A stretch of 64,000 bases of DNA, taken from NCBI GenBank assembly GCA_046329195.1, contig JAXLVB010000002.1, positions 496,001-560,000 of the forward strand, in the 5' to 3' direction. This DNA comes from JAXLVB01 sp046329195 (lineage in GTDB: Bacteria; Bacteroidota; Bacteroidia; Cytophagales; Spirosomataceae). How positions within the stretch are numbered: the stretch's first letter is position 1; the number at the start of each line of letters is the position of its first letter. Position numbers and translations under genes: made by a program. Shown one piece after another: positions 6,591-15,819 of this stretch. A model generated the notes under the pieces. The model was not told the origin of the DNA, made no database searches, and saw nothing but the letters and a program-made list of their open reading frames with translations.

Positions 6591-7174
6591 GAAACGTAAG
6601 CCTATAAGCCGGGTTCTGTGAGCCAGATTGGGGTTGACCCGCACCAGTTTTCCTATCATTTATCTCGGATAAGCGTCGCCGCTTACCTCTAACGACCTAC
6701 CCATTCCGACGTCGCCCGAAGGCGCACGGGAGCGAGCCACTCCACTTTCAGAACCTATTTGGTCTTTCAGCGCATGTGGTTTACCCTGCACTGACTGTCA
6801 CCAGTCAGCCGGTAGGCTCTTACCCTACCTTTTCACCCTTACTCTTGGGAGTGTAAAGGCCGAAGTAGAAAGTTGAATGTGCAGAAAATAAAGAGTTGTT
6901 AATGGTAAATGGATTGATTTTCAGTGATGTATGTCTTGCTGAAGCGGCATGACTTCCCGCTACTAAATTATTCACTTTACACTTTCACCTCTACCCTTTT
7001 ACCTTTACACTCACTTCAGCCTTTACACTCGTCAAGAGCGGTTTGTTTTCTGTGGCCCTGTCAGTCACGTCGCCGTCGCCAGCGAAGTGCCTTCCCGTTA
7101 GGAAGCATGCTGCTCTATGCTGCCCGGACTTTCCTCCCTGAGCGAACTCAGAGCGATAGGACAGCTTACGTTTC
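6591..7174 (-). ncRNA. rnpB: RNase P RNA (bacterial type A), enlarged
   Basis: This is the catalytic RNA that trims 5' leaders from pre-tRNA. The minus strand carries the conserved 5' core GGAGGAAAGTCCGGGC and the 3' core ACAGAACCCGGCTTA. The ends pair as helix P1: GAAACGTAAGC at the 5' end (7164-7174) with GCTTACGTTTC at the 3' end (6591-6601). At about 584 nt it is far longer than the usual 350-400. The excess lies at 6849-7030, an extra arm bounded by 18-nt complementary sequences. Both cores are intact, so it should be functional. Confidence 0.95.
6849..7030 (-). repeat. Extra hairpin arm inside RNase P RNA
   Basis: GAGTGTAAAGGCCGAAGT at 6849-6866 pairs with 7013-7030 over 18 nt with one mismatch, closing a 146-nt AT-rich interval. 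The right side of the interval is pyrimidine-rich with an irregular repeat of CCTTTTACC and TTTACACT-like units. The position fits a size-variable helix such as P12. Compared with standard rnpB this is an expansion or insertion. Confidence 0.7.
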
Positions 7175-7259
7175 TGGGACAAAGATAGTATTTTATTAGG
7201 GAATGATTGAGATAAATGAGGAGTACTTGGTATCAAGAGGTACTACTCAAGCTTTTTAG

Positions 7260-7267
7260 TATCTTTG
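7260..7267 (+). promoter_or_regulatory. -7 box upstream of the Crp-like regulator
   Basis: TATCTTTG matches TAnnTTTG exactly and lies 108 bp before the ATG at 7375. No TTG was found at the expected -33 spacing, so this is a partial match. Confidence 0.4.
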
Positions 7268-7374
7268 AAAAATACTTTAATGAGTGTTCATCAGGATTAT
7301 ATGCTGGTAGCTAGATGGAGCTGTCTTAATAATCCTTTCGGAGTTTTATAAGTCAACTTCAACAAACCTGCCAC

Positions 7375-7938
7375 ATGGAACGACTGAAACAATACTTTGA
7401 AGGCATAGGCTTTGAGGGCGATGAGGTTGGTCAGATTGTAAGTGCTTTTCAGCTCAGGCAATTCAAAAAAAATGAATATGTGGTAGAAGAAGGTAAAGTG
7501 AGCCGACACTTGGGCTTTGTAGAAAGTGGGATGTTCCAGTATTTTGTGTTGATAGATGGCGAGGAACGAACTACCTATATCTCCATTGAAAGCACCTTTT
7601 TCGCTTCGGTACTTAGTTTTGTCAGCGAAACACCCGCCTTAGAGAATGTAAGGGCCTTGACCGACGGTGGTATTTTCTTGATTAGTAAAACCAGCCTGAA
7701 GTCATTGGTCGATACAATTCCGAAGTTTAAGGATTTCTATATCAATTTGTTAGAGCAGTCTATTTGTGGAATTGATGCCACCCGTCACGATTTGATTGTG
7801 CTGACGGGCGAGCAACGCTACGAAAAGATGCTGAAAGAAGAACCCCACCTCTTGCAGCGGATTCCGTTGCAGTATTTAGCTTCTATGCTGGGCGTAACGC
7901 CTCGACACCTTAGCCGAATCCGAAATAATATTCGCTAA
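7375..7938 (+). CDS. Crp/Fnr-family transcriptional regulator
   Basis: This 187-residue protein has a cyclic-nucleotide-binding-type beta barrel (residues about 20-110, with KNEYVVEEGKVSRHLGFVESG). A dimer helix follows, then a C-terminal winged helix-turn-helix (IPLQYLASMLGVTPRHLSRI, 163-182). The barrel lacks the Arg-Ser cAMP motif of E. coli Crp, as is usual in this Bacteroidota subgroup, so the ligand is unknown. It lies upstream of three same-strand genes (8138-10371) that it may control. The 200-bp gap shows they have their own promoter. Confidence 0.88.
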   Translation: MERLKQYFEGIGFEGDEVGQIVSAFQLRQFKKNEYVVEEGKVSRHLGFVESGMFQYFVLIDGEERTTYISIESTFFASVLSFVSETPALENVRALTDGGIFLISKTSLKSLVDTIPKFKDFYINLLEQSICGIDATRHDLIVLTGEQRYEKMLKEEPHLLQRIPLQYLASMLGVTPRHLSRIRNNIR

Positions 7939-8137
7939 ATTTCTTTTTTAGACATTTGTCCAGTAGCAGCCGTTGGGCGTACCCGAACTTTGCATCGTCA
8001 AACCAACAGACGATAAGCAAAGCTCTTCCTACTGGCTGGCCTAAAAGATGAAAGGCTGATGCGTAACGATTGAATGTCTTGATTATCAGTGTTTTGGTTT
8101 GAGTTAATAAATCCTTAACAAATTAACAATCAAAACA

Positions 8138-8596
8138 ATGAAACAAATTCTTATGCTCGCTTTAGTGGCCTTTGTGTCAACTGTTACGTTTTCGCAAAGC
8201 CGTTTGTCAACCCATGAGTTGAGTCTCAATGCCTTTCGCAATCCTTCTATTGGATTGGAGTATCGGTACAAACATTTTTCGGTGCATGGAGGCTATTACA
8301 TTACGGCTTTGGAGGCGGGTGTTACCACTAAATTTCTGAAAACAGGGGTAACGGCATGGTTTTTACCTGTTGGCAAAAAAGAAAATCCTTCTTCGTTTTA
8401 CGCAGGCGTTTCGTATTTGCGAGGACTTAATCTCGACTACGAAAAACAAAATGCAATGGGCGTAGAAGCGGGCTTTCGGTGGATGGTGTGGAAGGGTCTT
8501 AACCTACGAATTGGTGGAATAGCCCTGCTGTCGAAAGGACACGATGTCCGAATCAACCCAACTCCGGGCATTAGCTACTCCTTTTTCATGAAATAG
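8138..8596 (+). CDS. Secreted/outer-membrane beta-strand protein, unknown function
   Basis: The 152-residue product has a clear Sec signal peptide (MKQILMLALVAFVSTVTFSQ, residues 1-20). The rest alternates aromatic and glycine-rich strands (IGLEYRYKHFSVHGGYY, GVSYLRGLNLDY, GVEAGFRWMVW) and ends in GISYSFFMK. This is typical of a small outer-membrane beta barrel whose last residue group is recognised by the BAM machinery. No named family is recognised. It lies 49 bp before the SDR gene and is probably co-transcribed with it. Confidence 0.7.
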   Translation: MKQILMLALVAFVSTVTFSQSRLSTHELSLNAFRNPSIGLEYRYKHFSVHGGYYITALEAGVTTKFLKTGVTAWFLPVGKKENPSSFYAGVSYLRGLNLDYEKQNAMGVEAGFRWMVWKGLNLRIGGIALLSKGHDVRINPTPGISYSFFMK

Positions 8597-8645
8597 GTTT
8601 ACCCTAAGCTCATTTCTGCCTCTTTTACCATAACATTTTACTGAT

Positions 8646-9578
8646 ATGAAGACGATTTTAGGCACAGGCCAATTAGGTTTGGCCATCATGGAGGCGTTGC
8701 TCCATGACAATCCCAACGAAGCACTCCTGTTAGTCAATAGAAGTGGACGATTGGATGTCTCACTTCCTGCGCAGGTGCAGCTGAGGTCCATAGATGTATG
8801 CAATCCGCAAGAAGTAGAGCGTATTGCGCAGCAATCAGAGGTGATCTTTAGCTGTACAGATGTCCTTTATCAAGCATGGGGGAGCTTTTACCCTGCTGCT
8901 GCATCGGCGTTGGCTCATGCCTTGAACCATACGCAAGCTAAGTTGGTTTTTGCTGACAATCTGTATTCGTATGGCAATGTAAAAGGGGCAGTGATGAGCG
9001 AGACCATGCCTCATGGCGCCAAAACGCATAAAGGATTGATTCGAGCCAACGTGATAGACACGTTGTTGGGTTCAACAAAAACCTATCATTATCGGGTTGC
9101 TTTGGTAAAGGCCGCCGATTTTATTGGACCAAGGATTCACAAAGGGGTTTTTGGAATAGATTTCTTAGACCGACTTTATCATAACAAAACGATTGTCTTA
9201 ATGGGGAAAACGGCCTTGCCACACACGTTTACCTATATCCATGATTTTGCAAGAGCAATGATTAATGTAGCTAACGCCAACGATGCATTTGGGCAAATCT
9301 GGCACGTACCCAATTCGCCTGCCATGAATCTGAACGAATGGGTACAGCTATTTGAAGAAAAATCACATCGAAAAGCTCACATAATGACCCTACCCAAGTC
9401 GGTGGTATGGCTGGCGGGATGGTTCAATTCGTTAGTTGCAGAATTGTATGAACTGGCGTATCAATTTGAGTATCCGTACTTGGTAAGTCATGAAAAGTAT
9501 GTGAACCGCTTTGGTAATCATGCTACCTGCCCCAGCGATATTGTGTCGGAGACCTTGAAGTGGTATGAGAATAAGTAA
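8646..9578 (+). CDS. NAD(P)-dependent atypical SDR / epimerase-dehydratase family protein
   Basis: The 310-residue protein begins MKTILGTGQLGLAI, a Rossmann glycine motif of the GxGxxG type used by atypical SDRs to bind NAD(P). It carries YSYGNVKG (around residue 112-119), a degenerate form of the active-site region, and a C-terminal substrate part (HTFTYIHDFARAM, then IWHVPNSPAMNLNEW). It resembles NAD-dependent epimerases or NmrA-like reductases. The classical YxxxK pair is not clear, so the reaction is unknown. It follows the envelope protein and precedes a DUF4386-like membrane protein. Confidence 0.82.
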   Translation: MKTILGTGQLGLAIMEALLHDNPNEALLLVNRSGRLDVSLPAQVQLRSIDVCNPQEVERIAQQSEVIFSCTDVLYQAWGSFYPAAASALAHALNHTQAKLVFADNLYSYGNVKGAVMSETMPHGAKTHKGLIRANVIDTLLGSTKTYHYRVALVKAADFIGPRIHKGVFGIDFLDRLYHNKTIVLMGKTALPHTFTYIHDFARAMINVANANDAFGQIWHVPNSPAMNLNEWVQLFEEKSHRKAHIMTLPKSVVWLAGWFNSLVAELYELAYQFEYPYLVSHEKYVNRFGNHATCPSDIVSETLKWYENK

Positions 9579-9618
9579 CTCAAAAAAGATTCATAATCTA
9601 CAAAACAATCTCATTCAG

Positions 9619-10371
9619 ATGAAAAAATCAGCTTTTAAAACCGAAAAAACGATTGGCAGTTTGCTAATCACAGGCGCCATTGCTGTGTTGATTCCCTATA
9701 CAATGCTAACAAGCATTTTTGAATACCCTGATATTTTACGTCAGGACACAGGCGTTGTTCTGACCAAATTTCACGAAGGAGGCAACGGGCTCATTTGGAC
9801 TTGGTTCGCCTTTGCTATCACAGGACTTCCGCTGTTGCCGGCTTATATTCTGATAGGGCAACAGCTCGAAACCAAAGCCCCGTTAGTCCGGATAGCTACC
9901 AATATAGGCATGGTAGGCTTAATAGTACAAATGATTGGACTCTTGCGTTGGACGTTTGTGGTGCCAGTCTTGGCCGATTCGTTTGTTAATGCTCCTGACG
10001 AAGCTACCCAAGTTGCCATAAAAACCACGTTCAAAGTCATTCACCAGTTTGGTGGAGTAATTTTGGGTGAATATTTAGGGCAGTTTTTCACAATTATATG
10101 GACGGTGCTGATGACGTGGTCTTTTTCTCAAACAAAGCTATTTCCAAAGTGGGTTCATGGGCTCGGCTACCTTAGCTCACTGATTTACCTGATGGCACAG
10201 GCAGAATTGTTTGCTACGGTGATGCCCCAGTTCCCTGTTTGGGAGTTGGCAGGGCTGATTGGTAGCACGCTTTGGTTAGTTTGGTTGGTGGTGGTGGGTG
10301 TCATGCTCTTGCGCCAAAAGGATCAGCAGACACCTTCGGATACAGACATTGTGCTGCCTGCGATGGGCTAA
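9619..10371 (+). CDS. DUF4386-like multi-pass membrane protein
   Basis: I chose the ATG at 9619 (MKKSAFKTEKTIGSLL) over an in-frame start 54 bases earlier that would overlap the previous gene. The 250-residue product has about seven hydrophobic helices (starting near 12, 55, 78, 98, 140, 175 and 218). Short polar links include EYPDILRQDTGVVLTKFHEGG after the first helix, a motif I associate with the DUF4386 group. No function is known. It ends the short operon and is convergent with the DUF4403 gene. Confidence 0.75.
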   Translation: MKKSAFKTEKTIGSLLITGAIAVLIPYTMLTSIFEYPDILRQDTGVVLTKFHEGGNGLIWTWFAFAITGLPLLPAYILIGQQLETKAPLVRIATNIGMVGLIVQMIGLLRWTFVVPVLADSFVNAPDEATQVAIKTTFKVIHQFGGVILGEYLGQFFTIIWTVLMTWSFSQTKLFPKWVHGLGYLSSLIYLMAQAELFATVMPQFPVWELAGLIGSTLWLVWLVVVGVMLLRQKDQQTPSDTDIVLPAMG

Positions 10372-10393
10372 TCGTATAGTTATTAGGGTCATT

Positions 10394-11803
10394 TTATAAA
10401 CCATCTACCTTGAGCTCAACCCGACCTTTGGCCATTACGACAGCAATAATGGAGTTGGGTGTGAGATATACTTTATCTGGTGTAAACGACTCAATTTTAC
10501 CATCCAATAGCACTCCTTTGGCTACCTGGTTTTTGGTAAGCGTACTTTGAATCATTTTACGCATCTCTTCGATTTGTCCACCAATAGGTATCGTAAGCGC
10601 CTCTTTCATACGCTTGGCAAATGAGCCCTGCAACAACCAGTTGGCCGTTTTGATAAGTAGGTTTTGTGTTTCTAAATCGTAGTTAAAGTTATCGAGATAA
10701 ATGGCTTTTTTCTGAACATCGTACATCGGCACTCCTTTAAAAAAGATGTTGCCATTGATGCTTCCTTTGAGTCCAGCTTTGATAACTACCTGATTTTCGG
10801 TTCCGTAGAGGTCTATTGAGGTTACCTCAACGGTGTACTTGTTGTTGTTGAATGAAAACTTTTGTCCGACTAACGTGTCGCTCATAAGGCGAGCAGCTTC
10901 GTTGTGTGAAATTTCGCTGATGACCCCAATCTGACAATCATTTGACACATTGGGGACAACCTTCAAGTTGGGAATATCGCTCACCTGGCGACCTTCAGGG
11001 CGTTCGCCAAAAACAGTTTCGGTCAGGGCCTGAATACCAATCGAAGCCCGCACTCGGTTGTTGACCGTCTGCAAAGGCGTCATCTGAATTTCGAGAGGAG
11101 TCACTTTGAGCCAAGCTCGGTACTTGTCCGAAAGATTCATCGGCTGCAAGGTGGTGTTCCAAGCCTGCAACACGTACTTTTTGATTTCGATATTTTTTTG
11201 AACAGCTTCATCAATGCCTTTTTCGACGACTTCTTTCTTGGAATTTAACACTTTGCTGATGATAGAAGTCACAGGCAATTGCACAGGGCCAAGCTTAACA
11301 ACAGGTTTGCTAATCCAGTCGTAGCCAGCGAGGGTGGTTTCGGTATGTGCTTGCCAGGTAGGGTCTATCGAAAACTTGGTGTTTAGCTTCAGGTTAATGG
11401 CAAACTCGGTCTCTTTGGTCTGATATACTCCCAACAAACCAAAGCGTACACTGACCCAAATCTTGAGTGGGACGTTAAAGAGAAATGTGTTGTTTTGAGC
11501 CGTAGCAGAAATGGCGTTGAGTTTGGTCACTCGACACATGAAATTGTCCTGATTATCGTCATCGTAGCTGTTGTCTTCATAAATCACGCCTTGTAGGTTG
11601 GCATTGAGTTGTCGCTCTACTTCGGCCATGGTGATTTCAAAGGGAACGCTTATCATGGAAGGGTATCGTTCGCTTTTCACTTGTTTATCCGTGTAACGGT
11701 ATGATTCTTTAGGAGCTTTTGGATTGGTGCTGTTGGGCTGGGTAGCGGTGCAGGCTTGTAGAAGAAGAATCAATCCTACAAAAACCAAACGATAATGTTG
11801 CAT
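10394..11803 (-). CDS. DUF4403-family lipoprotein
   Basis: The start is placed at 11803 because MQHYRLVFVGLILLLQACTA gives a proper lipoprotein signal with lipobox LLQAC. The longer upstream frame has no signal sequence. The mature part (about 450 residues) is beta-rich, with YPSMISVPFEITMAEVERQLN near the start and two similar halves, as in DUF4403 proteins, which relate to the tubular lipid-transfer (SMP/BPI-like) folds. It is probably anchored to the outer membrane facing the periplasm. Function is not established. A terminator for the preceding gene lies upstream at 11895-11926. Confidence 0.8.
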   Translation of the reverse strand: MQHYRLVFVGLILLLQACTATQPNSTNPKAPKESYRYTDKQVKSERYPSMISVPFEITMAEVERQLNANLQGVIYEDNSYDDDNQDNFMCRVTKLNAISATAQNNTFLFNVPLKIWVSVRFGLLGVYQTKETEFAINLKLNTKFSIDPTWQAHTETTLAGYDWISKPVVKLGPVQLPVTSIISKVLNSKKEVVEKGIDEAVQKNIEIKKYVLQAWNTTLQPMNLSDKYRAWLKVTPLEIQMTPLQTVNNRVRASIGIQALTETVFGERPEGRQVSDIPNLKVVPNVSNDCQIGVISEISHNEAARLMSDTLVGQKFSFNNNKYTVEVTSIDLYGTENQVVIKAGLKGSINGNIFFKGVPMYDVQKKAIYLDNFNYDLETQNLLIKTANWLLQGSFAKRMKEALTIPIGGQIEEMRKMIQSTLTKNQVAKGVLLDGKIESFTPDKVYLTPNSIIAVVMAKGRVELKVDGL

Positions 11804-11894
11804 GGCATAAACGACTTTCCAGCAAAGTAAACGCATATTCGGTTCAGAAGATTTCAGCGAAGGCAGAAATCGTGCAGAAAATTTATGGTAGGCA

Positions 11895-11926
11895 CAAAAA
11901 AGCGCCAACCTCAAGGCTGGCGCTTT
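11895..11926 (-). terminator. Terminator after the zinc metalloprotease gene
   Basis: The stem AAGCGCCA/TGGCGCTT, with further inner pairing, is followed on the minus strand by TTTTTTG. It lies just past the stop at 11948. Confidence 0.8.
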
Positions 11927-11947
11927 CTCTTATCTAACATGAATTTT

Positions 11948-14497
11948 CTATTTCGGATTTAATGCTTTTTCCAAGCGGAAAGCACAATCTTGCAAGTGAT
12001 ATTTTGACATTTTGTCGGTTGTCAATGGTAAAGCGGCTTTGATTTCGGCTTGCAGTTGTGTAGCGTGGGCTCTTACCAACGACATGATGTCGTTTTTCTT
12101 GGCATCTACTGGCGCAGCCGCTGCTCCAAACGAAAAGCCCGAAATACTCATAGTTCCGCCCAACATAGCAATAAGTTTTTCGGTAAATACTTTTTGCAAG
12201 TTCCGACGGTAGGTATCAATCGCCTTTTTGCTTTTGAGTTCGCTCCAAATGCCGCTTCTGAGGTCGGTCATGAGTTCGTCGGCAGTATAGGTGTTCGGGA
12301 ATCGGCTGTTGGTTTCGATGAGGCGGAGCAGGCGGTCTCCAGCCAACAAGCTATTGAGCGTAGCCTCTTGCATGCTCGATACACTATTAACTCCTTGCGT
12401 AGGCGTGATGCGTGCCAATACATTGGGTTCTAATAACCATGTTGGAGTTTCAAACAATTGTTTGTTCAAAAACGCTACGGCATCTTTCTGAAGTGTTTTT
12501 GGTGTTGGTTCATACACAACGCCCTCTTCGTCGTACATTTTTGGAGTTTCATAAATACCTCCAACGTTTTTGGTCACATGACCCATATACCGACGGAACT
12601 GTCCCATTACTTCGGCATACATTTCACTCAAGTCGGCGTACGTTTCGGCTTCTTGCTTAGTCCATGTAATCAAGTTTGGAACAATTTTCTGAAGGTTTTT
12701 GATGCCATACTCACTGGCTTTCATGTTGTTGTCGCCAATACATTCCGACTGTGAGCGGGGGTCATACGGGTTAGTTTCGGTTCCAAACCATAAGCGTGGA
12801 TTCGCCTTAATGCGATCAATCACGGTTTTGTTCAGAATTTTCTTCTCTTCGTCAGTATCTTTGGCCTCATACACAGGCTTGTAGGCCCACTCGATAGCCC
12901 ATTTGTCGTAGTCGCCGATGCGTGGGAAATAGTCCGTTACACCATCTTCGGGTTGAGCTACGTAGTTAAAACGAGCATAGTCCATGATAGACGACGTGTG
13001 TCCATTTTTAAGCACATAGTCTTTGTCACGTAGCTTTTCGACAGGCGTAGCGTGGCTGGCGCCAAAGTTGTGGCGAAGACCCAAGGTGTGTCCCACTTCG
13101 TGCGAAGATACAAAGCGGATCAGCTGACCCATTAGCTCGTCGTCAAACTTAGGCTTACGAGCGGCAGGGTTAGCCGCAGCAGTTTGGATAAAGAACCATT
13201 TGTGCAACAAGTTCATCACGTTGTGGTACCATCCAATGTGGCTTTCGATGATTTCGCCACTGCGAGGGTCATGGACGTTGGGACCATAAGCATTCTCAAT
13301 GTCGGCAGCAAAGTAGCGAATGGCCGAATAACGAGCATCTTCCAAGCTCATGGTACTGTCGCCCTTAGGCCATTCTTTGCCGATAATGGCGTTTTTCCAG
13401 CCTGCTTGTTCAAAGGCTACTTGCCAGTCGTTGATACCCAAAATGAGATACTTGCGCCATTTTTCAGGTGTGGCGGGGTCAATATAAAACAGAATAGGCT
13501 TTTTAGGCTCAATTAATTCCCCTTTTTTCTGACGCTCGGCATCGGCAGCATTTTTAGGCTCTAAGCGCCAGCGAACGGCAAAGATTTCGTCTTCAGTTTT
13601 CTGTGAGTTTTCACCAAATACAGTGTAGCCGTTAGCAAAATAGCCAACACGAGGGTCAAAAATGCGTTTTTTCATAGGCACTTTCGGAAGCAAAATCATC
13701 GAAGTGTTTAGTTCGATGGTTACTGCCCCAGCATCAATCCCCGCAGGCAATGCTACTGTAGTAGGGCCAGGTGTTGGCGAAGGTGCACCAAACGTAGGCG
13801 TCGGAGCGGTTACGCCAAAGGTCTTAACGGTTTTGATTTCGGTGTTAATTGGAAACGACCGAATGCTCTGAATATACGAGCGGTCGGCAATCAGAGCCGT
13901 GAGGCGATAGCGTTGCTTGACGTTGGGATCAAGTGAGAAAATCTGGTTGTCACCCTTGAAGTAGTCGGTTACATCAATAACAGTAGAAGTGTCTCTCTTC
14001 GAGGCTTTTACGTCAAACGAAGCAGCGATTGGGTCCACGTTAGAGTTCCGAACCGCCTGGAAGATTGGCTTGGTGCTATCAGGCGAGAAATTGGCAATGG
14101 TGATAGAACGCATGAATACACGATTGTCGGGCCCTTTTTCCCAACGAATCATCTGACGGTTTACTTCTTCACCACCAAATCCTCCGTTGGCTGTAGTACG
14201 CACATAGCGAGTTACCGACATGATGTCTCGACCCATGATAGAATCAGGAATTTCAAAGAAATACTTGTCGTCGAGCTTATGAACGGTCAATAATCCTTTG
14301 TTGGTTCGAGCTTTTTCGGTGATTACTTCTCTGTACGGACGTGGGCCTGTGCGTACGGGCGGAGTAGCATTGGGGGTAGTAGGCGCTCCCGAAGAAGGAG
14401 TGGCTGTGGTAGGAGGAGTACCTTGTGGAAAACGGCGTTCTTGTGCCAACAAGGTGGTTCCAACTACTACTAGCAGACAGGTAAAGAACTGTTTCAT
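11948..14497 (-). CDS. Large secreted zinc metalloprotease (DUF5117/DUF5118/DUF4953 type)
   Basis: The start is taken at 14497, where MKQFFTCLLVVVGTTLLAQ forms a signal peptide; the frame extends 16 codons further but without one. The 849-residue protein has a Pro/Thr-rich linker, an N-terminal DUF5118/5117-like region (KGLLTVHKLDDKYFFEIPD) and the metzincin-type site HEVGHTLGLRHNFGASH, which supplies three zinc His and the catalytic Glu. SIMDYARF follows, resembling a Met-turn. It is exported, probably to the periplasm or cell surface. Substrates are unknown. All catalytic residues are present. Confidence 0.9.
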   Translation of the reverse strand: MKQFFTCLLVVVGTTLLAQERRFPQGTPPTTATPSSGAPTTPNATPPVRTGPRPYREVITEKARTNKGLLTVHKLDDKYFFEIPDSIMGRDIMSVTRYVRTTANGGFGGEEVNRQMIRWEKGPDNRVFMRSITIANFSPDSTKPIFQAVRNSNVDPIAASFDVKASKRDTSTVIDVTDYFKGDNQIFSLDPNVKQRYRLTALIADRSYIQSIRSFPINTEIKTVKTFGVTAPTPTFGAPSPTPGPTTVALPAGIDAGAVTIELNTSMILLPKVPMKKRIFDPRVGYFANGYTVFGENSQKTEDEIFAVRWRLEPKNAADAERQKKGELIEPKKPILFYIDPATPEKWRKYLILGINDWQVAFEQAGWKNAIIGKEWPKGDSTMSLEDARYSAIRYFAADIENAYGPNVHDPRSGEIIESHIGWYHNVMNLLHKWFFIQTAAANPAARKPKFDDELMGQLIRFVSSHEVGHTLGLRHNFGASHATPVEKLRDKDYVLKNGHTSSIMDYARFNYVAQPEDGVTDYFPRIGDYDKWAIEWAYKPVYEAKDTDEEKKILNKTVIDRIKANPRLWFGTETNPYDPRSQSECIGDNNMKASEYGIKNLQKIVPNLITWTKQEAETYADLSEMYAEVMGQFRRYMGHVTKNVGGIYETPKMYDEEGVVYEPTPKTLQKDAVAFLNKQLFETPTWLLEPNVLARITPTQGVNSVSSMQEATLNSLLAGDRLLRLIETNSRFPNTYTADELMTDLRSGIWSELKSKKAIDTYRRNLQKVFTEKLIAMLGGTMSISGFSFGAAAAPVDAKKNDIMSLVRAHATQLQAEIKAALPLTTDKMSKYHLQDCAFRLEKALNPK

Positions 14498-14603
14498 CTG
14501 GTTTTTTGCAGTGTTGAATGTGAATTTGAGGTGTAAAATAGGCATAAAGCTGCCTAATAAACCCTAAAATTATATGAATAGTTAAAAACCGTGGACAAAT
14601 AAA

Positions 14604-14637
14604 AACCCAAACAGGACAAAATCCCCCTGTTTGGGTT
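14604..14637 (-). terminator. Terminator after the M42 peptidase gene
   Basis: A 12-bp stem, AACCCAAACAGG with CCTGTTTGGGTT, is followed on the minus strand by TTTATTTG. It stands 43 bp after the stop at 14680 and before the metalloprotease start. Confidence 0.75.
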
Positions 14638-14679
14638 AGTAATACCGTGTTTTTGACGATGAATCGTTGAGGCTGTTGT

Positions 14680-15747
14680 TTAGCTTAGATACCGCCAATC
14701 TTCGTTGCCTTTGAGAGCCAGTAGGGTTTGGTACATAAGTTTGATTACCTGCTGTACGTCATCTTTGTGCACCATTTCTACTGTAGTGTGCATGTATTTG
14801 AGGGGCAACGAGATAAGCGCAGAAGCCGACCCTTCGGCTGCATAGGCAAACGAATCGGTGTCGGTGCCTGTGCTGCGGCTTACTGCTTGGCGTTGGAAGG
14901 CAATTTCGTTGGCTTGCGCTACTGAAATCATGAAGTCCAGTACGTTGTTTTGTACAGCAGGGCCGTAACACAAGACAGGTCCACCACCACATTTGAGGTC
15001 ACCTTGTTCTTTTTTGTCGTAGCGAGGCGACTGCGTATCGTGTGTCACGTCCGTACAAATGGCCAAATCTGGCTTGAGACGACGGGCAATCATCTCAGCC
15101 CCTCGTAGGCCGATTTCCTCTTGTACGGAGTTGACGATGTATAGCGTAAACGGTAGCTTTATGTTGTTTTCTTTGAGCAAACGGGCCACTTCGGCAATCA
15201 TCACACCCCCCATGCGGTTGTCGAGTGCACGGCCTACATAATAGCGATTGTTGAGTTCGGTGAGTTCGTCTTCAAACGTCACCACACAACCCACGTGCAC
15301 ACCCATTTCTTCGAGTTCTTTCTTGTTGGCCCCACAATCAATAGTCAGGTCAGTTACTTTGGGGGCGGCGTCTTTGGCCAAGTCACGCACGTGAATAGCT
15401 GGCCAACCAAATACTCCTTTGACAATGCCTTTTTTGGTGTGAATGTTGACCCGCTTCGAGGGGGCAATGACGGCATCTGAGCCACCATTGCGACGAACGT
15501 AGATATAGCCATCTTCTGAAATGTAGTTAACAAACCACGAGATTTCGTCCGAATGCGCTTCGATGACCACCTTGTAGGGCTGATCGGGGTTGATGATGCC
15601 GACCACTGTACCATAGGTATCTACAAGATAATCGTCAATATACGGTTTGAGGTAATTGAGCCAAATTTTCTGCCCAGATGCTTCAAAACCAGTTGGCGAG
15701 GCATTGTTGAGGTACTCGTAAATGAATTTTTTGCTTTGTTCGGTCAT
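14680..15747 (-). CDS. M42-family metallopeptidase (aminopeptidase)
   Basis: This 355-residue cytoplasmic enzyme is a dinuclear-metal aminopeptidase, probably a dodecameric TET-like complex, trimming short peptides. Metal and catalytic motifs are all visible in order: EAHSDEISW (His), GRALDNRMGG (bridging Asp), NSVQEEIGLRG (catalytic and ligand Glu), ICTDVTHDT (Asp) and the late KYMHTTVEMVH (His). Length fits the family (FrvX/YsdC/PepA types). It is transcribed alone; the neighbours give no clue to its substrate. Confidence 0.93.
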   Translation of the reverse strand: MTEQSKKFIYEYLNNASPTGFEASGQKIWLNYLKPYIDDYLVDTYGTVVGIINPDQPYKVVIEAHSDEISWFVNYISEDGYIYVRRNGGSDAVIAPSKRVNIHTKKGIVKGVFGWPAIHVRDLAKDAAPKVTDLTIDCGANKKELEEMGVHVGCVVTFEDELTELNNRYYVGRALDNRMGGVMIAEVARLLKENNIKLPFTLYIVNSVQEEIGLRGAEMIARRLKPDLAICTDVTHDTQSPRYDKKEQGDLKCGGGPVLCYGPAVQNNVLDFMISVAQANEIAFQRQAVSRSTGTDTDSFAYAAEGSASALISLPLKYMHTTVEMVHKDDVQQVIKLMYQTLLALKGNEDWRYLS

Positions 15748-15819
15748 GGAAATTTACAGTTGCTTGGCGCAAAATTAATAGACCTTCGGTAAATTGATAG
15801 CAATGAGACTATTTTACCA

